Assembly (NCBI GenBank): GCA_963700195.1
Contig: CAVOWQ010000015.1
Location: forward strand, 1 to 64,000
DNA from: AP-15 sp963700195
GTDB lineage: Bacteria > Pseudomonadota > Alphaproteobacteria > ATCC43930 > CGMCC-115725
DNA: 64,000 nt
Reading direction: 5' to 3'
The notes under the pieces are model-generated. The model searched no databases and was not told the origin of the DNA. It worked only from the letters and a program-made list of their open reading frames with translations. Shown in pieces: positions 17,476 to 28,742 of the stretch. Position numbers and translations under genes: made by a program. The stretch's first letter is position 1. The number at the start of each line of letters is the position of its first letter.

Positions 17476-18528
17476 ATGCAATCCGCGACAACCGCGGCGG
17501 CGCTCAGCTTGCACCTGCCGGTCCGGCAGGAGTGGCTCGACCGGCGCCGCGAAGAGATCATCGAGCCCGACCTGCCGATCGTCGACCCGCACCATCACCT
17601 GGTCGACCGCCCGGAGACCGGCCGCTACCTGCTGCCGGAACTGCTCGCGGATCTGGGGAGCGGGCACAACATCACCGCGACCGTGTACCTCGAATGGCTG
17701 TCGATGTACCGCGCAACAGGCCCCGCCGAGCTGCGCCCGGTCGGCGAGATCGAGTTCGCCAACGGCGTCGCGGCGATGGCTGCGAGCGGGACCTACGGGA
17801 AGACGCAGGTCTGCGCCGGCATCGTCGGCTATGCCGATCTGACGCTCGGCGCGGCGGTCGAGAAGGTGCTCGACGCAATGATTGCGGCCGGCGGCGGCCG
17901 CTTTCGCGGCATCCGCTTCATCACCGCCACGCATCCCGACCAGGCAGCTTGGGGGTCGATGGTCACGCGGCCAGAAGGCCTGCTCAGAGACAAGCGCGTG
18001 CGCGAAGGTTTCGCCCGGCTCACCCCACTCGGCCTCAGCTTCGACGCCTGGATGTACCACACGCAGCTCGGCGACCTGATCGATCTGGCGCGCGCCTTTC
18101 CGGAGACGCCGATCGTGCTCGACCATGTCGGCGGCCCGGTCGGCCTCGGCCGGTACGCCGGCAAGCGCGACGAGGTTTTCGCCGAATGGAGCAGGCGGAT
18201 CCGCGAGGTGGCGTCCTGCCCCAATGTGCTCGTCAAGCTGGGCGGCCTCGGCATGCGGATGTTCGGGTTCACCCTGCACACCGACGAATTGCCGCCGAGC
18301 TCGAAGGAGCTCGCCGCCGCGTGGCGGCCCTATATCGAGACCTGCATCGCCGCCTTCGGCCCCGAGCGCGCGATGTTCGAGAGCAATTTCCCGGTCGACA
18401 AGGGCAGCTGCAGCTACGCCGTGCTGTGGAACGCCTTCAAACACATCGCCGCCGGCTGCTCCGCCGGCGAAAAAGCGGCGCTCTTCGCGGGCACAGCGAC
18501 AAGGTTCTACCGGCTCGGACAAGCATAA
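17476..18528 (+). CDS. Amidohydrolase-2 family metal-dependent hydrolase
   Basis: 350 residues, intact, starting at ATG 17476, 12 bases after the small ORF. TIM-barrel amidohydrolase features are visible in order: DPHHHLVDRPETGRYLLPEL near residue 37 (metal-binding HxH), FRGIRFITATHP in the middle, PIVLDHVGGPVGLG (conserved His on strand 6) and MFESNFPVDK near the C-terminus (conserved Asp). This is the COG3618-like branch that hydrolyses lactones or decarboxylates. The exact substrate is unknown. Confidence 0.88.
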   Translation: MQSATTAAALSLHLPVRQEWLDRRREEIIEPDLPIVDPHHHLVDRPETGRYLLPELLADLGSGHNITATVYLEWLSMYRATGPAELRPVGEIEFANGVAAMAASGTYGKTQVCAGIVGYADLTLGAAVEKVLDAMIAAGGGRFRGIRFITATHPDQAAWGSMVTRPEGLLRDKRVREGFARLTPLGLSFDAWMYHTQLGDLIDLARAFPETPIVLDHVGGPVGLGRYAGKRDEVFAEWSRRIREVASCPNVLVKLGGLGMRMFGFTLHTDELPPSSKELAAAWRPYIETCIAAFGPERAMFESNFPVDKGSCSYAVLWNAFKHIAAGCSAGEKAALFAGTATRFYRLGQA

Positions 18529-18661
18529 TAATCTTCAGTGTGAGGCGTCTCACACGTCTTTTGTGCTCAGTGCGCTATTTGGACGGCGGGTAGCCCCGAG
18601 AAAGAGATGCCGGAAACATCCGTTCCGGTGCTGGTGCAAACCCGCGACAATGGAGACCTCA

Positions 18662-19369
18662 ATGCCGCAAATCGCCGTAATGAACGAGTTGACCGTTATG
18701 TCCGACGCCGACGTTCAGAAGATGATCCCTGCCTTTGATCAGCAGTGGAACAAGGATTTGAAACCGGTCTGGGGCGTCGACAACGCCACCTTCACTTTCG
18801 TCCCCAAGCATCGGATGCCCGCCGCCGGCAGCTGGTGGCTCGTCTTTCTCGACAATAGCGACCAAGCCGGAGCGCTCGCCTACCATGATCTGACAAATGA
18901 GGGTTTGCCGATCTCCAAGGTGTTCGTGAAGACGCTCAATGCCGACAACGCAAGCGTAAGCGTCGGAGCAACGCACGAGCTGTGCGAGATGGCGGTGGAT
19001 CCTTGGCTGAACAGCGCCTATCAGGATCCCAAAGGCGTCTTCTGGGCGGGAGAGGTCTGCGACCCGGTCGAAAGCGACCAGTATGGCTACAAGATCGGTG
19101 ACGTCCTCGTCACGGATTTCATCACGCCCAATTGGTTCGCGCATCAGCATGCCAATGGCGGCATCGACCTGAAGGCCCACGCGCACAAAGCGTTTGACGT
19201 TTTGGCCGGCGGCTATGCGCAAAAGTTCGATCCCGGCCACGGATGGGTTCAGGTCAACGGTTCGGCGGCAAAGCTGGGGCATCAAGCCCATGCGGCGCGC
19301 GGTTCGCGCAGAGAAACCCGTACGCGTCTCAGCGAGGGCTTGCGGCGCAGCGACGTCAAGCGCGGCTGA
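18662..19369 (+). CDS. Hypothetical protein with a HELCE metallopeptidase-like motif
   Basis: 235 residues from ATG 18662, chosen for GGAG at six bases. The ATG 12 bases upstream lacks a site. The centre reads GATHELCEMAVDPW, followed by EVCDPVESDQYGYKIGDVLV and FITPNWF. HExxE followed by a downstream acidic/His region resembles zincin-type catalytic helices, but I cannot name the family. No signal peptide is present. The C-terminal 30 residues are arginine-rich. A soluble protease-like role is plausible, not shown. Confidence 0.65.
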   Translation: MPQIAVMNELTVMSDADVQKMIPAFDQQWNKDLKPVWGVDNATFTFVPKHRMPAAGSWWLVFLDNSDQAGALAYHDLTNEGLPISKVFVKTLNADNASVSVGATHELCEMAVDPWLNSAYQDPKGVFWAGEVCDPVESDQYGYKIGDVLVTDFITPNWFAHQHANGGIDLKAHAHKAFDVLAGGYAQKFDPGHGWVQVNGSAAKLGHQAHAARGSRRETRTRLSEGLRRSDVKRG

Positions 19370-19480
19370 CGCAATTAGAGTGAGGTGCTCGGGTGCTCCG
19401 CACCCGGGCCTCTCTCTTAAGGCCATCAAGTGAAGCTATCAGGCTTTTGTTCGCCGGCGGCGATGACGAAGCGTCGGCAT

Positions 19481-20489
19481 TCAATTCTCGCCCATCGGTT
19501 TTGCCAGCGGGTACCGCACACCGGTATCGTGTAGGTGGCAGGACGGCCCAATGGCCGGGCTGGATCTCGCGCAGCACTGGCGCCTCGTGCCGGCAGCGCG
19601 CCATTGCATAGGGGCAGCGGGTGTGGAAATGGCAGCCCGGCGGCGGGTTGATCGGGCTCGGCACGTCGCCCGTCAGGATCACCCGCTTGCGGTCCCTCGC
19701 ACCGTATTTCGGGATCGGCACGGCCGACAGCAGCGCCTCGGTATAGGGGTGCAGCGGCGTCTCGAAGAGGCTGGTCTTGTCGGTCATCTCGACAATGCGG
19801 CCGAGATACATCACCGCGACCCGGTCGCTGATGTGCTCGACGACCGCGAGGTCGTGAGCGACGAACAGATAGGACAGCTGGTACTCGTCCTGCAGATCCA
19901 TCAAGAGATTGATGATCTGGGCCTGGATCGACACGTCGAGCGCCGAAACCGGCTCGTCGCCGACGATCAGCTCCGGGCTCAATGCGAGCGCGCGCGCAAT
20001 CCCGATGCGCTGGCGCTGTCCGCCGGAGAATTCGTGCGGGTAGGCCCGGGTCAGCTCGGGCCGCAAGCCGACCCGCTCGAACAGGCTGCGCCACCCGTTC
20101 GCGGCGTTCTTTGGGAGTGCCGACGCGGTGAATGATCAACGGCTCGCCAACGATATCGCCGGCCGACATCCGCGGGTTGAGCGAGGCGTAGGGATCCTGG
20201 TAGATCATCTGCATCTGCCGGCGATACGGCAGCATCCGGTCCTGGTCGAGATCGGTGATATCTTCGCCGCGAACCCGGATTTTCCCGGCGGTCGGCTCGA
20301 GCAATTTGAGGAGGGTGCGGCCGGCCGTCGACTTGCCGCAGCCGCTCTCCCCGACGAGCCCCAAAGTCTCGCCGCGGTCGATGTGAAACGAGATGCCGTC
20401 GACCGCGTAGACCTGGCCGGAAATCCGGGAAAACACGCCGGTGTGGATCGGGAAATGCTTTTTGAGCCCCTCGACCTCGAGGAGCGGGC

Positions 20490-20493
<4 letters not shown>
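19481..20493 (-). CDS. dppF: Oligo/dipeptide ABC transporter ATPase, DppF/OppF type (frame broken)
   Basis: About 337 residues from ATG 20493. The N-terminal part has GLVGESGCGKSTAGRT (Walker A) and IYQDPYASLNPR. After a frame change near 20092 the other frame gives EFSGGQRQRIGIARAL (signature), LIVGDEPVSALDVS (Walker B) and the oligopeptide C-terminal extension with CHFHTRCPYA. A second break near 19546 would give the usual tail (SCHLHDTG) and stop at 19481; without it the frame runs to 19356. It overlaps dppD by four bases. It energises peptide uptake. Permease genes are not in this window. Confidence 0.85.
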
Positions 20494-21552
<1,059 letters not shown>

Positions 21553-21639
21553 GTGACTCCCGAGATTTTGTTATGATATTTGAAGCCATCAGAGCACGCC
21601 GTGCGCTGTCTTGAAAAGACCCAAAGGGAGGGAGACGTT

Positions 21640-23337
21640 ATGAACGACCCGCAATTTGGACGCCCGTGGTGGACCCGTCGCGGCTTCTTGCAAGGTAGCG
21701 CCGCGGTTGCGGCGGGAATCTACGGCCTGCCCGGAAGGCTCGGGCACGCCGCCGAGATCCCCGACCAATTCGACGGCTCGAAATTTCAGCTCGCAGGCGC
21801 CCGAGCCCAATCCCAAATCCGGCGGCGTGCTGCGCTACGGCATTACGATGCGGCCGCCGCATTTCGACGTTCACCAGTCCGGGACGATCAACACTCTCGG
21901 CGCGCAGGGCTGCATGTTCGACAATCTGATCCGGCACGATCCGCGCGACAGCGGCAAGACGATCATCCCCGATCTGGCGCACAGCTGGGAGATCGCCAAG
22001 GACGGCAAGACCTACACCTTCTTCTTGCGCAAAGGCGTGCAGTTTCACGACGGCGCCGAGCTGACCGCCGAGGACGTGAAGGCGACCTTCGACCGCATCG
22101 CCAAGCCGCCGCAGGGCATCAGCATCCCGCGCAGCATCCTGTTCAAGGCGGTCAGCGAGATCAATGCGCGCGACAAATACACCGTCGAATTCAAGCTGGC
22201 CGAGCCGCGCCCGCCAAGCTTTCATCATGCTGGCGATCGCCAGCGGCTGGAACGTGATCGTCCGCAAGAAGACGCTCGAAGACAACAACTACAATCTGCG
22301 CAAAGTCGAGATCTACCCCGGCACCGGCCCGTTCCGCAGCGTCCGCTACGTCGAGAACGAGGTCTGGGTCATGGAGAAGAACCCGAACTATTGGAACAAG
22401 GGGCTGCCCTATCTCGACGGCATCGAGTTCTACCATGCGATGCCGTTTTCCACCGAGCTCGGGTCGGCGATACTGTCCGGGCGGGTCGACTATATCCGCA
22501 TCACGGATCCGGTCACGGCGCGCAAGGCCAAGGCTACGCCGGGCCTGTCGACCACCGCCTTCAACCAGAGCGTGATCCAAGGGACCTGGGTCAACAGCAA
22601 GCAAAAGCCGTTCGACGATCCGCGGGTGCGCCGCGCCCTGCACCTGGCATTCGACCGGCCGGCCTTGATCGATGTCGTCAAGGACGTGACGCCGATGCGG
22701 GTCGGCGGTTTCATCTATCCGATTCTCGGAATTCGCCACGCCGCCCGAGGAACTCAGCAAGCGGCTCGGCTACCAGGCGGATACCGGAGCCGCCCTCAAG
22801 GAAGCGCGCGCGCTGATGGCCGCGGCCGGCCATGCCGATGGCCTCAAGGGATTGGATTTCCTGGTTCGCGACGTCGCCAGCTTCAAGCTCTGGGCGCAGG
22901 CCATTCAGGCGATGCTGCAGGAAGGGCTCAATGTCCAGTGCAACCTGCGCACGGTCGTCGAATCGGTGTGGTTCGACGACGCCGCGAACGGCCATTACGA
23001 CCTGGCGATCGGCGCCATCGTGTCGACCTTGCTCGACCCGTCGGACTATTTCAATGCCTGGTACCGCACCGGCGGTCCGCAGAACTATTCGTTCTGGGAC
23101 AACGAAAAATTCAACGCCCTGGTCGATCAGATCGACCGCGAGGTCGATCCCGCCAAACGCCTGGCATTGGTCCGGCAGACCGAAGCCATCATGGAAGAGG
23201 ACCCGCCGGTATTGCCGGTCGCCTGGGAAAAGATCAACGACGTCTGGTACGACTACGTCAAGGGCCACAACCCCTACGATTACTTCGGCATATACGACGT
23301 CGTGCGCGAGGATACGTTCTGGCTCGACAAGGCGTGA
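21640..23337 (+). CDS. Family 5 peptide/nickel-type ABC substrate-binding protein (frame broken three times)
   Basis: About 565 residues from ATG 21640 (GGGAGGGAG upstream). It has a Tat-type leader (TRRGFLQGSAAVAAG). SBP_bac_5 features follow: GGVLRYGITMRPPHFDVHQS, WEIAKDGKTYTFFLRKGVQF, GTGPFRSVRYVENEVW, DDPRVRRALHLAFDR and AWYRTGGPQNYSFWDN. Breaks lie near 21797, 22212 and 22730. The whole length is covered and each part is well conserved, so sequencing indels are the likely cause. It pairs with dppDF. A TATGAT at about 21574 may be its -10 element, weakly supported. Confidence 0.85.
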
Positions 23338-23352
23338 ACCGGGGAGGATGCG

Positions 23353-23790
23353 ATGGCCGCTCCAATGGCCGGCGGTTGCCTGTGCGGCGCGGTCCGATAT
23401 GAGTGCTCGGGAGAGCCGGTTTTCGCCTTGCTCTGTCATTGCCGCGACTGTCAGCGGCAGAGCGGCAGCGCCTACGCGGCGGCGGTGCGGGTTCCGGCCG
23501 CGAGCTTCCGGGTGACCCGGGGCGAGCCGAAGCTTTATGTCAAGACCGGCGACAGCGGCAATCAGGTGACGCGGGCGTTCTGCCCGGAATGCGGCTGCAT
23601 GCTGTTCCTGCAGGTCTCGGCGCGGCCGGATCTGGTCGGGATCAGGGTCGGCACGCTAGACGACCCGAGCTGGTTTCGGCCGGAGGCGGACATCTTCGTC
23701 AAGAGCGCCCAGCCCTGGGATCACATGAACCCGGATCTTCCGAAATACGCGACCTACCCGCCCGGAAAGGCCTACGAACCGCCGGGCTGA
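23353..23790 (+). CDS. GFA (CENP-V/Gfa zinc-binding) family protein
   Basis: 145 residues, intact. GGCLCGAVRYECSG at the N-terminus, CHCRDCQRQSGS and FCPECGCMLF give the seven-cysteine zinc-binding pattern of the GFA domain (glutathione-dependent formaldehyde-activating enzyme-like). Characterised Gfa speeds S-hydroxymethylglutathione formation, but most members have no known activity. It starts 15 bases after the binding protein stop and may be co-transcribed. Confidence 0.88.
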   Translation: MAAPMAGGCLCGAVRYECSGEPVFALLCHCRDCQRQSGSAYAAAVRVPAASFRVTRGEPKLYVKTGDSGNQVTRAFCPECGCMLFLQVSARPDLVGIRVGTLDDPSWFRPEADIFVKSAQPWDHMNPDLPKYATYPPGKAYEPPG

Positions 23791-24863
23791 TGGGCGCGAT
23801 TACTCACGGACGGGTCGTCTGCGCCGGCATTATTCTCGGTGCTGATCGGCTGGCTCGCGCCGACGGTATTCGGCGCAGATCCAGTATGGCCATCGACCGA
23901 CTTGGACAAAGGCGGAGGATCCCGAGGCGCTCGGCTGGTCCATGGAGAAACTGGCGAAGGCTGAAGACTACACTCGAACCTATGCTCCGACCGGCTGTCA
24001 TGATCGTGCAGGACGGAAAAATCATCGCATCCTGGGGTGACGTCTCGCACAAGGTGAACGTCCGTTCGATGCGCAAGAGCCTTCTCAGCGCGCTTTACGG
24101 AATTGGCGTCGCAGAGGGACATATCAGGCTCGACCAAACGATCGGCGAGCTGGGCATCGACGATCGGGCGCCGAGCCTGTCCGAGACCGAGAAGCAAGCC
24201 ACCATCCGCGATCTGCTGATGGCACGCTCGGGCGTCTACCACGCTGCCGCTTATGAGGCACCGGACATGAAAGCGCAGCCGTCCGCAACGCGGCAGCCAT
24301 CCTCCCGGCAGCTATTGGTACTACAACAACTGGGACTTCAACACGCTCGGCTTCATCTATCAGAAGCTGGTCGGGAGCGATGTTTTTCACGGCTTTGAGG
24401 AACGAATTGCCAAACCGATCGGCATGGAGGATTTCTCGGCGGCCGATGGAAAATTCGTCTTCGAGCCCTCCTCCGATTATCCCGCTTACACGTTTAGACT
24501 GACGGCCCGCGACCTGGCGCGCTTCGGCTTGGCTCTATCTCAATCGCGGCGCATGGTCTGATGCCCAGATCGTCCCTGCCGACTGGGTCGATGCAGTCGA
24601 CGAAGCCCTGGTCGCAAGGAGACAGAGGTCTCGACTACGGATATTTGTGGTGGGTGTTGCCCAAAGGGGTAAGCTGGGGGCAGCCGTCGCTAGCGGGTAC
24701 CTATATGGCGCTCGGGTACGGCGGCCAGGGTTTGGCCGTTATTCCCCAATTGCGTCTGGTCGTGGCGCAGCTCATCGACGTGAAAGAAGGGCAGGAGCGG
24801 ATAGGTGGAGGTCGGGAGTTTGCGGAGCTATTGCGACTGATCGCGGCGGCCACAGGCTCATGA
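23790..24863 (+). CDS. Beta-lactamase-fold serine hydrolase (frame broken several times)
   Basis: Pieces in three frames make one class C beta-lactamase-like/6-aminohexanoate-dimer-hydrolase-type protein. SMRK in NVRSMRKSLLSALYG is the SxxK nucleophile motif. IGELGIDDRAPSLSETE and IRDLLMARSGVYH follow. WYYNNWDFNTLG (YxN) is readable near 24313-24345, ERIAKPIGMEDFSA and DLARFGLALSQ come next, and the C-terminus has YGYLWWVLPKG. At least five single-base breaks are needed, for example an extra G near 23895 and near 23993. The N-terminus looks like a signal peptide (VLIGWLAPTVFGA). The start is not certain; 23790 overlaps the GFA stop. Confidence 0.7.
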
Positions 24864-24891
24864 CGAGTTCGCATCGAATCCGGGGATACAG

Positions 24892-27191
24892 ATGATGACA
24901 GCGCGCTCGGTCATTGGCGACAGGCCCAAGCGGCGGGAGGATTTGCGCTTCATCACCGGCCGGGGCGGGTATCTCGACGATCTCGCCTTCGAGGGTCTCG
25001 CGCATGCCGTCGTGCTGCGCTCGCCGCATGCGCATGCGGTGATCAGGGCTGTCGACACCGAAGCGGCGCGGGCGGCGCCCGGTGTGCTCGCGGTATTGAC
25101 CGCCGAGGACGCGCGGGCCGACGGACTGCAACCATTGCGGCCCTCCGCAGAAGCCAATGCCACGACCGGCGAGCGGTTCGCTTTCGCGCCGCAGCCGCTA
25201 TTGGCGTCGGGCAAGGTCCGCTATGTCGGCGAGCCGGTCGCGCTGATTGTCGCCGAGGGCCGCGCGCAGGCGCTCGACGCCGCCGAGCAGGTCGTGGTCG
25301 ACTATAGCCCGTTGCCGGCGGTGACGACCGCTGCAGCCGCCCGTGCGCCGGGAGCGCCCGAGATTTCGCCCGAAGTGCCGGGCAATCTCTGCTTCGATTG
25401 GCGAACCGGCGACAGCGCCGCGGTCGCCGCGGCGTTCGCCGCCGCGGCACATGTCGTCGAACTCGATCTCGACAATCACCGGATCGTCACCAACCCGATG
25501 GAGCCGCGCGGCGTCATTGGGCTTTGGGATGCGGATCGCGGCCGGTACACGGCCTACGTCTCGAGCCAGAGCATTCATGCGACGCGCGACAATACCGCAC
25601 GTGCATTGGGTGTGCCGCCCACTGCAGTGCGATTTGTCGCGCCCGATGTCGGCGGCGGCTTTGGCGCGAAGAATTTCATCTATCCCGAGCATGTGCTGAT
25701 CCTGTGGGCGGCGCGGCGCGTCGGCCGCCCGGTCAAATGGATCGCCACCCGCAGCGAGGGTTTCCTGTCCGACCATCAGGCGCGCGATCATCGCGCCGAG
25801 GCTGCCTTGGCGCTCGACGCCGATGGCCGCTTTTTGGCGCTGCGCGTCAACAGCGCCGCCAATGCCGGGGCCTATCTGGTCAGTGCGGGCGGTGTGCAGA
25901 CTTTCCAATACGCCCATCTGCCGGGCACGGTCTATCGCATCCCGGCAATCGAGCTGCAGGTCAGTGCCGTGCTGACCAATACGGCGCCGATCGGCGTCAC
26001 CCGCGGTCCGGGCTTTGCCGAGGCGGTCAACATCATCGAGCGGCTGATCGACAAGGCGGCCCGGCAATGCGGTTTCGACCGCGCCGAGCTGCGGCGCATC
26101 AACATGGTCCCGCGCCGAGGCGATGCCGATGACCAACGCCTTTGGCAATACAGTCGACAGCGGCGCGTTCGCAGAGACCTTCGAGCGCGCATTGGCGGCG
26201 GCCGACGTCGAGGGCTTTCCGGCGCGGCGCCGGGAGAGCGAGGCGCGAGGCTTTCTGCGCGGCCTCGGTTTCGCGTACCACATCAAGGGCGACCGGCGGC
26301 TCGCCGCACGAGAATGTCGACATCCGCTTCGAGGCGGACGGCACCGTGTCGTTGATCACCGGCACGCAGACGATCGGGCAGGGCCACGAGACGACCTTTC
26401 CGCAGATCCTCGCCGATCGCCTCGGTCTGCCGAACGAGCGCATCCGGCTCGTGCAGGGCGACACCGACCGGATCCCGCTGGGCGGCGGGCACGGCAGCTC
26501 GCGGGCGACCTATATGGGCGGCACCGCGATCTGGCGCGCCTCGGACGAGATCATCGCCAAGGGCACCCGCATCGCCGCCGACGCATTGGAGGCGGCGGAA
26601 GCCGACATCCGCTTCGAGGACGGCCGGTTTGTCGTGTCGGGCACCGATCGCTCGGTGGCATTGCTCGATGTCGCCGCGATCGCGCGCGACAAGGGGACGC
26701 CGCTCGACACCTACCACGCCTGGACCCGCGAATGGATGACCTTCCCCAATGGCGCCCATGTCGTCGAAGTGGAGATCGACCGCGACACCGGCGAAGTGAA
26801 GCTCGCCCGCTACACCGCCGTCGACGATTACGGCGTGCTGGTCAACCCGATGATCGCCGCCGGCCAGGCGCACGGCGCAATCGCCCAAGGCGTCGGCCAA
26901 GCCCTCTTCGAGCACGCCGTCTACGACCCCGCTTCCGGTCAGCCGATCGCCGGCTCGTTCATGGATTACGCAATGCCCCGCGCCGACGACCTCCCCTCCT
27001 TCGACCTCGGCTTCAACGGCACCCGCTGCACGACCAACCCGCTCGGCGTCAAAGGCTGCGGCGAAGCCGGCGCCATCGCCGCCTTCCCCGCCATCGCCAA
27101 CGCCATTGCAGACGCGCTCGCGCCCTTCGGCGCTGCCGATCTCGCCGGCCCCGCCACCCCGCCCCGAATTCGAAGCGCAATCGGATCTTGA
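24892..27191 (+). CDS. Xanthine dehydrogenase/CO dehydrogenase-family molybdopterin-binding subunit (frame broken twice)
   Basis: About 766 residues from ATG 24892. The N-terminal a/b hammerhead (IGDRPKRREDLRFITGRGGY) leads to the molybdopterin-binding part with DVGGGFGAKNFIYPE. The second half has GQGHETTFPQILADRLG, GGHGSSRATYMGG and the C-terminal VKGCGEAGAIAAFPA. Breaks lie near 26115 and 26292. The loop GVTRGPGFAEA replaces the usual YRGAGRPEA, so substrate preference may differ. The small FeS and medium FAD subunits that normally accompany it are not present within several kb, so partners must be elsewhere or the gene is an orphan. Confidence 0.85.
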
Positions 27192-27272
27192 TCCGAGATT
27201 GTGCAGCCCGACGCCTTGAAATAGGTAGCGTGCCGGACATTTTCCAACCAGTATTCAACTAGTCAAACCAAA

Positions 27273-27512
27273 ATGGACACGGTAGGCACCTTCGAGGCCA
27301 AGACGCACCTGATCCGCCTTCTCGACCGGGTGGCGTCCGGCGAGCAAATCACAATTACGCGTCACGGCACCCCGATCGCTCGACTGGTTCCTGTGAAGCC
27401 CACAAGCTCGCAGCAGATCCGCGAGACTATTGCCAAGCTGAAGCAGTTCAGCAAAGGCCAGACGCTCGGGGGCCTGAAAGTGAAGGACTTGATAGAGGAA
27501 GGCCGCCGGTGA
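27273..27512 (+). CDS. Phd/YefM-type antitoxin of a VapBC-like module
   Basis: 79 residues. The N-terminus TFEAKTHLIRLLDRVASGEQ followed by ITRHGTPIARLVP is the Phd/YefM DNA-binding fold. The C-terminal half should wrap the toxin. Its stop overlaps the GTG of the PIN toxin by four bases, the usual translational coupling. As in other modules of this kind it should bind its own promoter and neutralise the toxin. Confidence 0.88.
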   Translation: MDTVGTFEAKTHLIRLLDRVASGEQITITRHGTPIARLVPVKPTSSQQIRETIAKLKQFSKGQTLGGLKVKDLIEEGRR

Positions 27513-27904
27513 GCGGCTTCGTCATTGACGCCTCCGTCGCGCTTGCCTGGTGCTTTGACGACGAGGCCACCGAGGCAACCCGCGCCCTATTGGACCGATT
27601 CGAGGACGAGCGCGCCGAGGTTCCCTCGCTATGGCATTTGGAACTGGCCAATGCTCTTGCGATGGGTGAGCGCAAAGGGCGGATCACTCCGGCGCGGGCG
27701 AGCGAATTCATCTCGCTGATCGACGGCCTTCCAATCGTGATCGACGAGCGCACCCCCAACGTCGCCCTGAGCTCCGTGCTCGAGTTAAGTCGCAGGGAAG
27801 AATTGAGCGCCTACGACGCCAGCTATCTCGAACTTGCCATGCGCCGCGGCGTCCCGCTTGCTACCAAGGACAACCCATACACTTCGATGTCCGCAAAGTC
27901 CTGA
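27509..27904 (+). CDS. PIN-domain (VapC-type) toxin with replaced C-terminus
   Basis: 131 residues from GTG 27509. PIN signatures: FVIDASVALAWCFDDE (first acidic residue), PSLWHLELANAL (conserved Glu) and ELSAYDASYLELAM (third acid). The expected ending is LAT-D followed by about 15 more residues. Here GVPLATKDNPYTSMSAKS stops early because the sequence from about 27882 is the antisense of a group II intron reverse transcriptase. The conserved fourth acid (D in LATKD) is retained, so activity is possible. The truncation by a mobile-element scrap is directly visible. Confidence 0.82.
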   Translation: MSGFVIDASVALAWCFDDEATEATRALLDRFEDERAEVPSLWHLELANALAMGERKGRITPARASEFISLIDGLPIVIDERTPNVALSSVLELSRREELSAYDASYLELAMRRGVPLATKDNPYTSMSAKS

Positions 27905-28601
27905 CCGTCTACTCCCGGTGCACCCCTGTTGGAACGGCACTGGGCATAGGCATGCGCCAGGATATCCTCGCGGCTGATCTTGTCGTACAGGGCGTAGAAG
28001 CGATAACCGGCTTCCGCCTTCGCTTTCGCGTGTAACGCCGTCTGCAGCTTCTGAACACGCTTCGGAGTTGCTAGGTTGCCCAATCTCCCGGCCCCTCGCC
28101 GCTTGTTGCGTCTGTCTTGAACCAAGGCCCCTTCCCTCCCCCGGCATTACCCGACTTCAGCGGTACTGCGAGCCTCTCCGCCACCCCAGGGCGCCCGTCC
28201 TGTCCCTCACGGGCGTCCGATTGATCATCCCTGATCACGCAATGGGGCTTCCCGTGTTGCGCGCGCTTTCCTTGTGTACATGCTGCCGCCACTACCCCGG
28301 TGCAGCGGTTGGACGTAGTCTTCGCTCGTGTCGCCCAACCGTGTCAGCCTTCCCCGGTTCCACGTCCGGATCGGCCTGCACATCGTCCTTTTCGAGGTTT
28401 GCTCAGCGTTCACTCGCGTTGCGGCCTGCACACTCGCGCGGTCACCGTAATGTCGTGACCCGCTATCCGAAGGCTTCAGACACTTCGTCTCCTCCATGTC
28501 TGCTCCGGTCGCTTCCGGCGGGAGCGTTCGCCGGGTGGGGCTTGCACCCACTGGAAAAGCGCCGCCTTGTCACGGCGCACGTGGTTTGCGGTCATTCGCA
28601 C
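27880..28601 (-). mobile_element. Group II intron remnant, copy A (5' part)
   Basis: Read on the minus strand, the element begins at 28601 with GTGCG, the conserved 5' end of bacterial group II introns, and continues through about 475 bases of intron RNA into the reverse-transcriptase start. It is cut off near 27880 inside the RT gene, where the vapC-type coding sequence takes over. The 5' 45 bases are repeated at copy B (GGTGCGAATG, then CACGTGCGCCGTGACAAGGC), which shows both came from the same intron type. It lacks domains V/VI here, so it cannot splice alone. Confidence 0.8.
27882..28125 (-). pseudogene. Group II intron reverse transcriptase/maturase, N-terminal fragment
   Basis: About 80 residues: RVQKLQTALHAKAKAEAGYR, FYALYDKISREDILAHAY and CRSNRGAPGVDGQDFADIE, the N-terminal RT0/RT1 region of ltrA-type intron proteins. 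It ends at DFADIE, after which the frame enters antisense vapC sequence. All catalytic RT motifs are missing. The complementary C-terminal part is in copy B, but about 55 residues between them are in neither. Confidence 0.85.
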
Positions 28602-28742
28602 CAGATTTTTCTACGCGAGCGAAGTGATTGTTCCCGCCGGCCCCCCAATCTCTCAAGTTTTGCAGGGCAAGGTCGGGCTCCCCCTAAGTTCGTCTCGTTT
28701 TTGTATGGCGTATGAGCCGGGCATTACCCCTTACTTCTTGCG

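Noticed and set aside
28068..28715. Plus-strand ORF of 215 residues
   Set aside because: It is antisense to the group II intron RNA; such frames are often mis-annotated and have no protein family signal.
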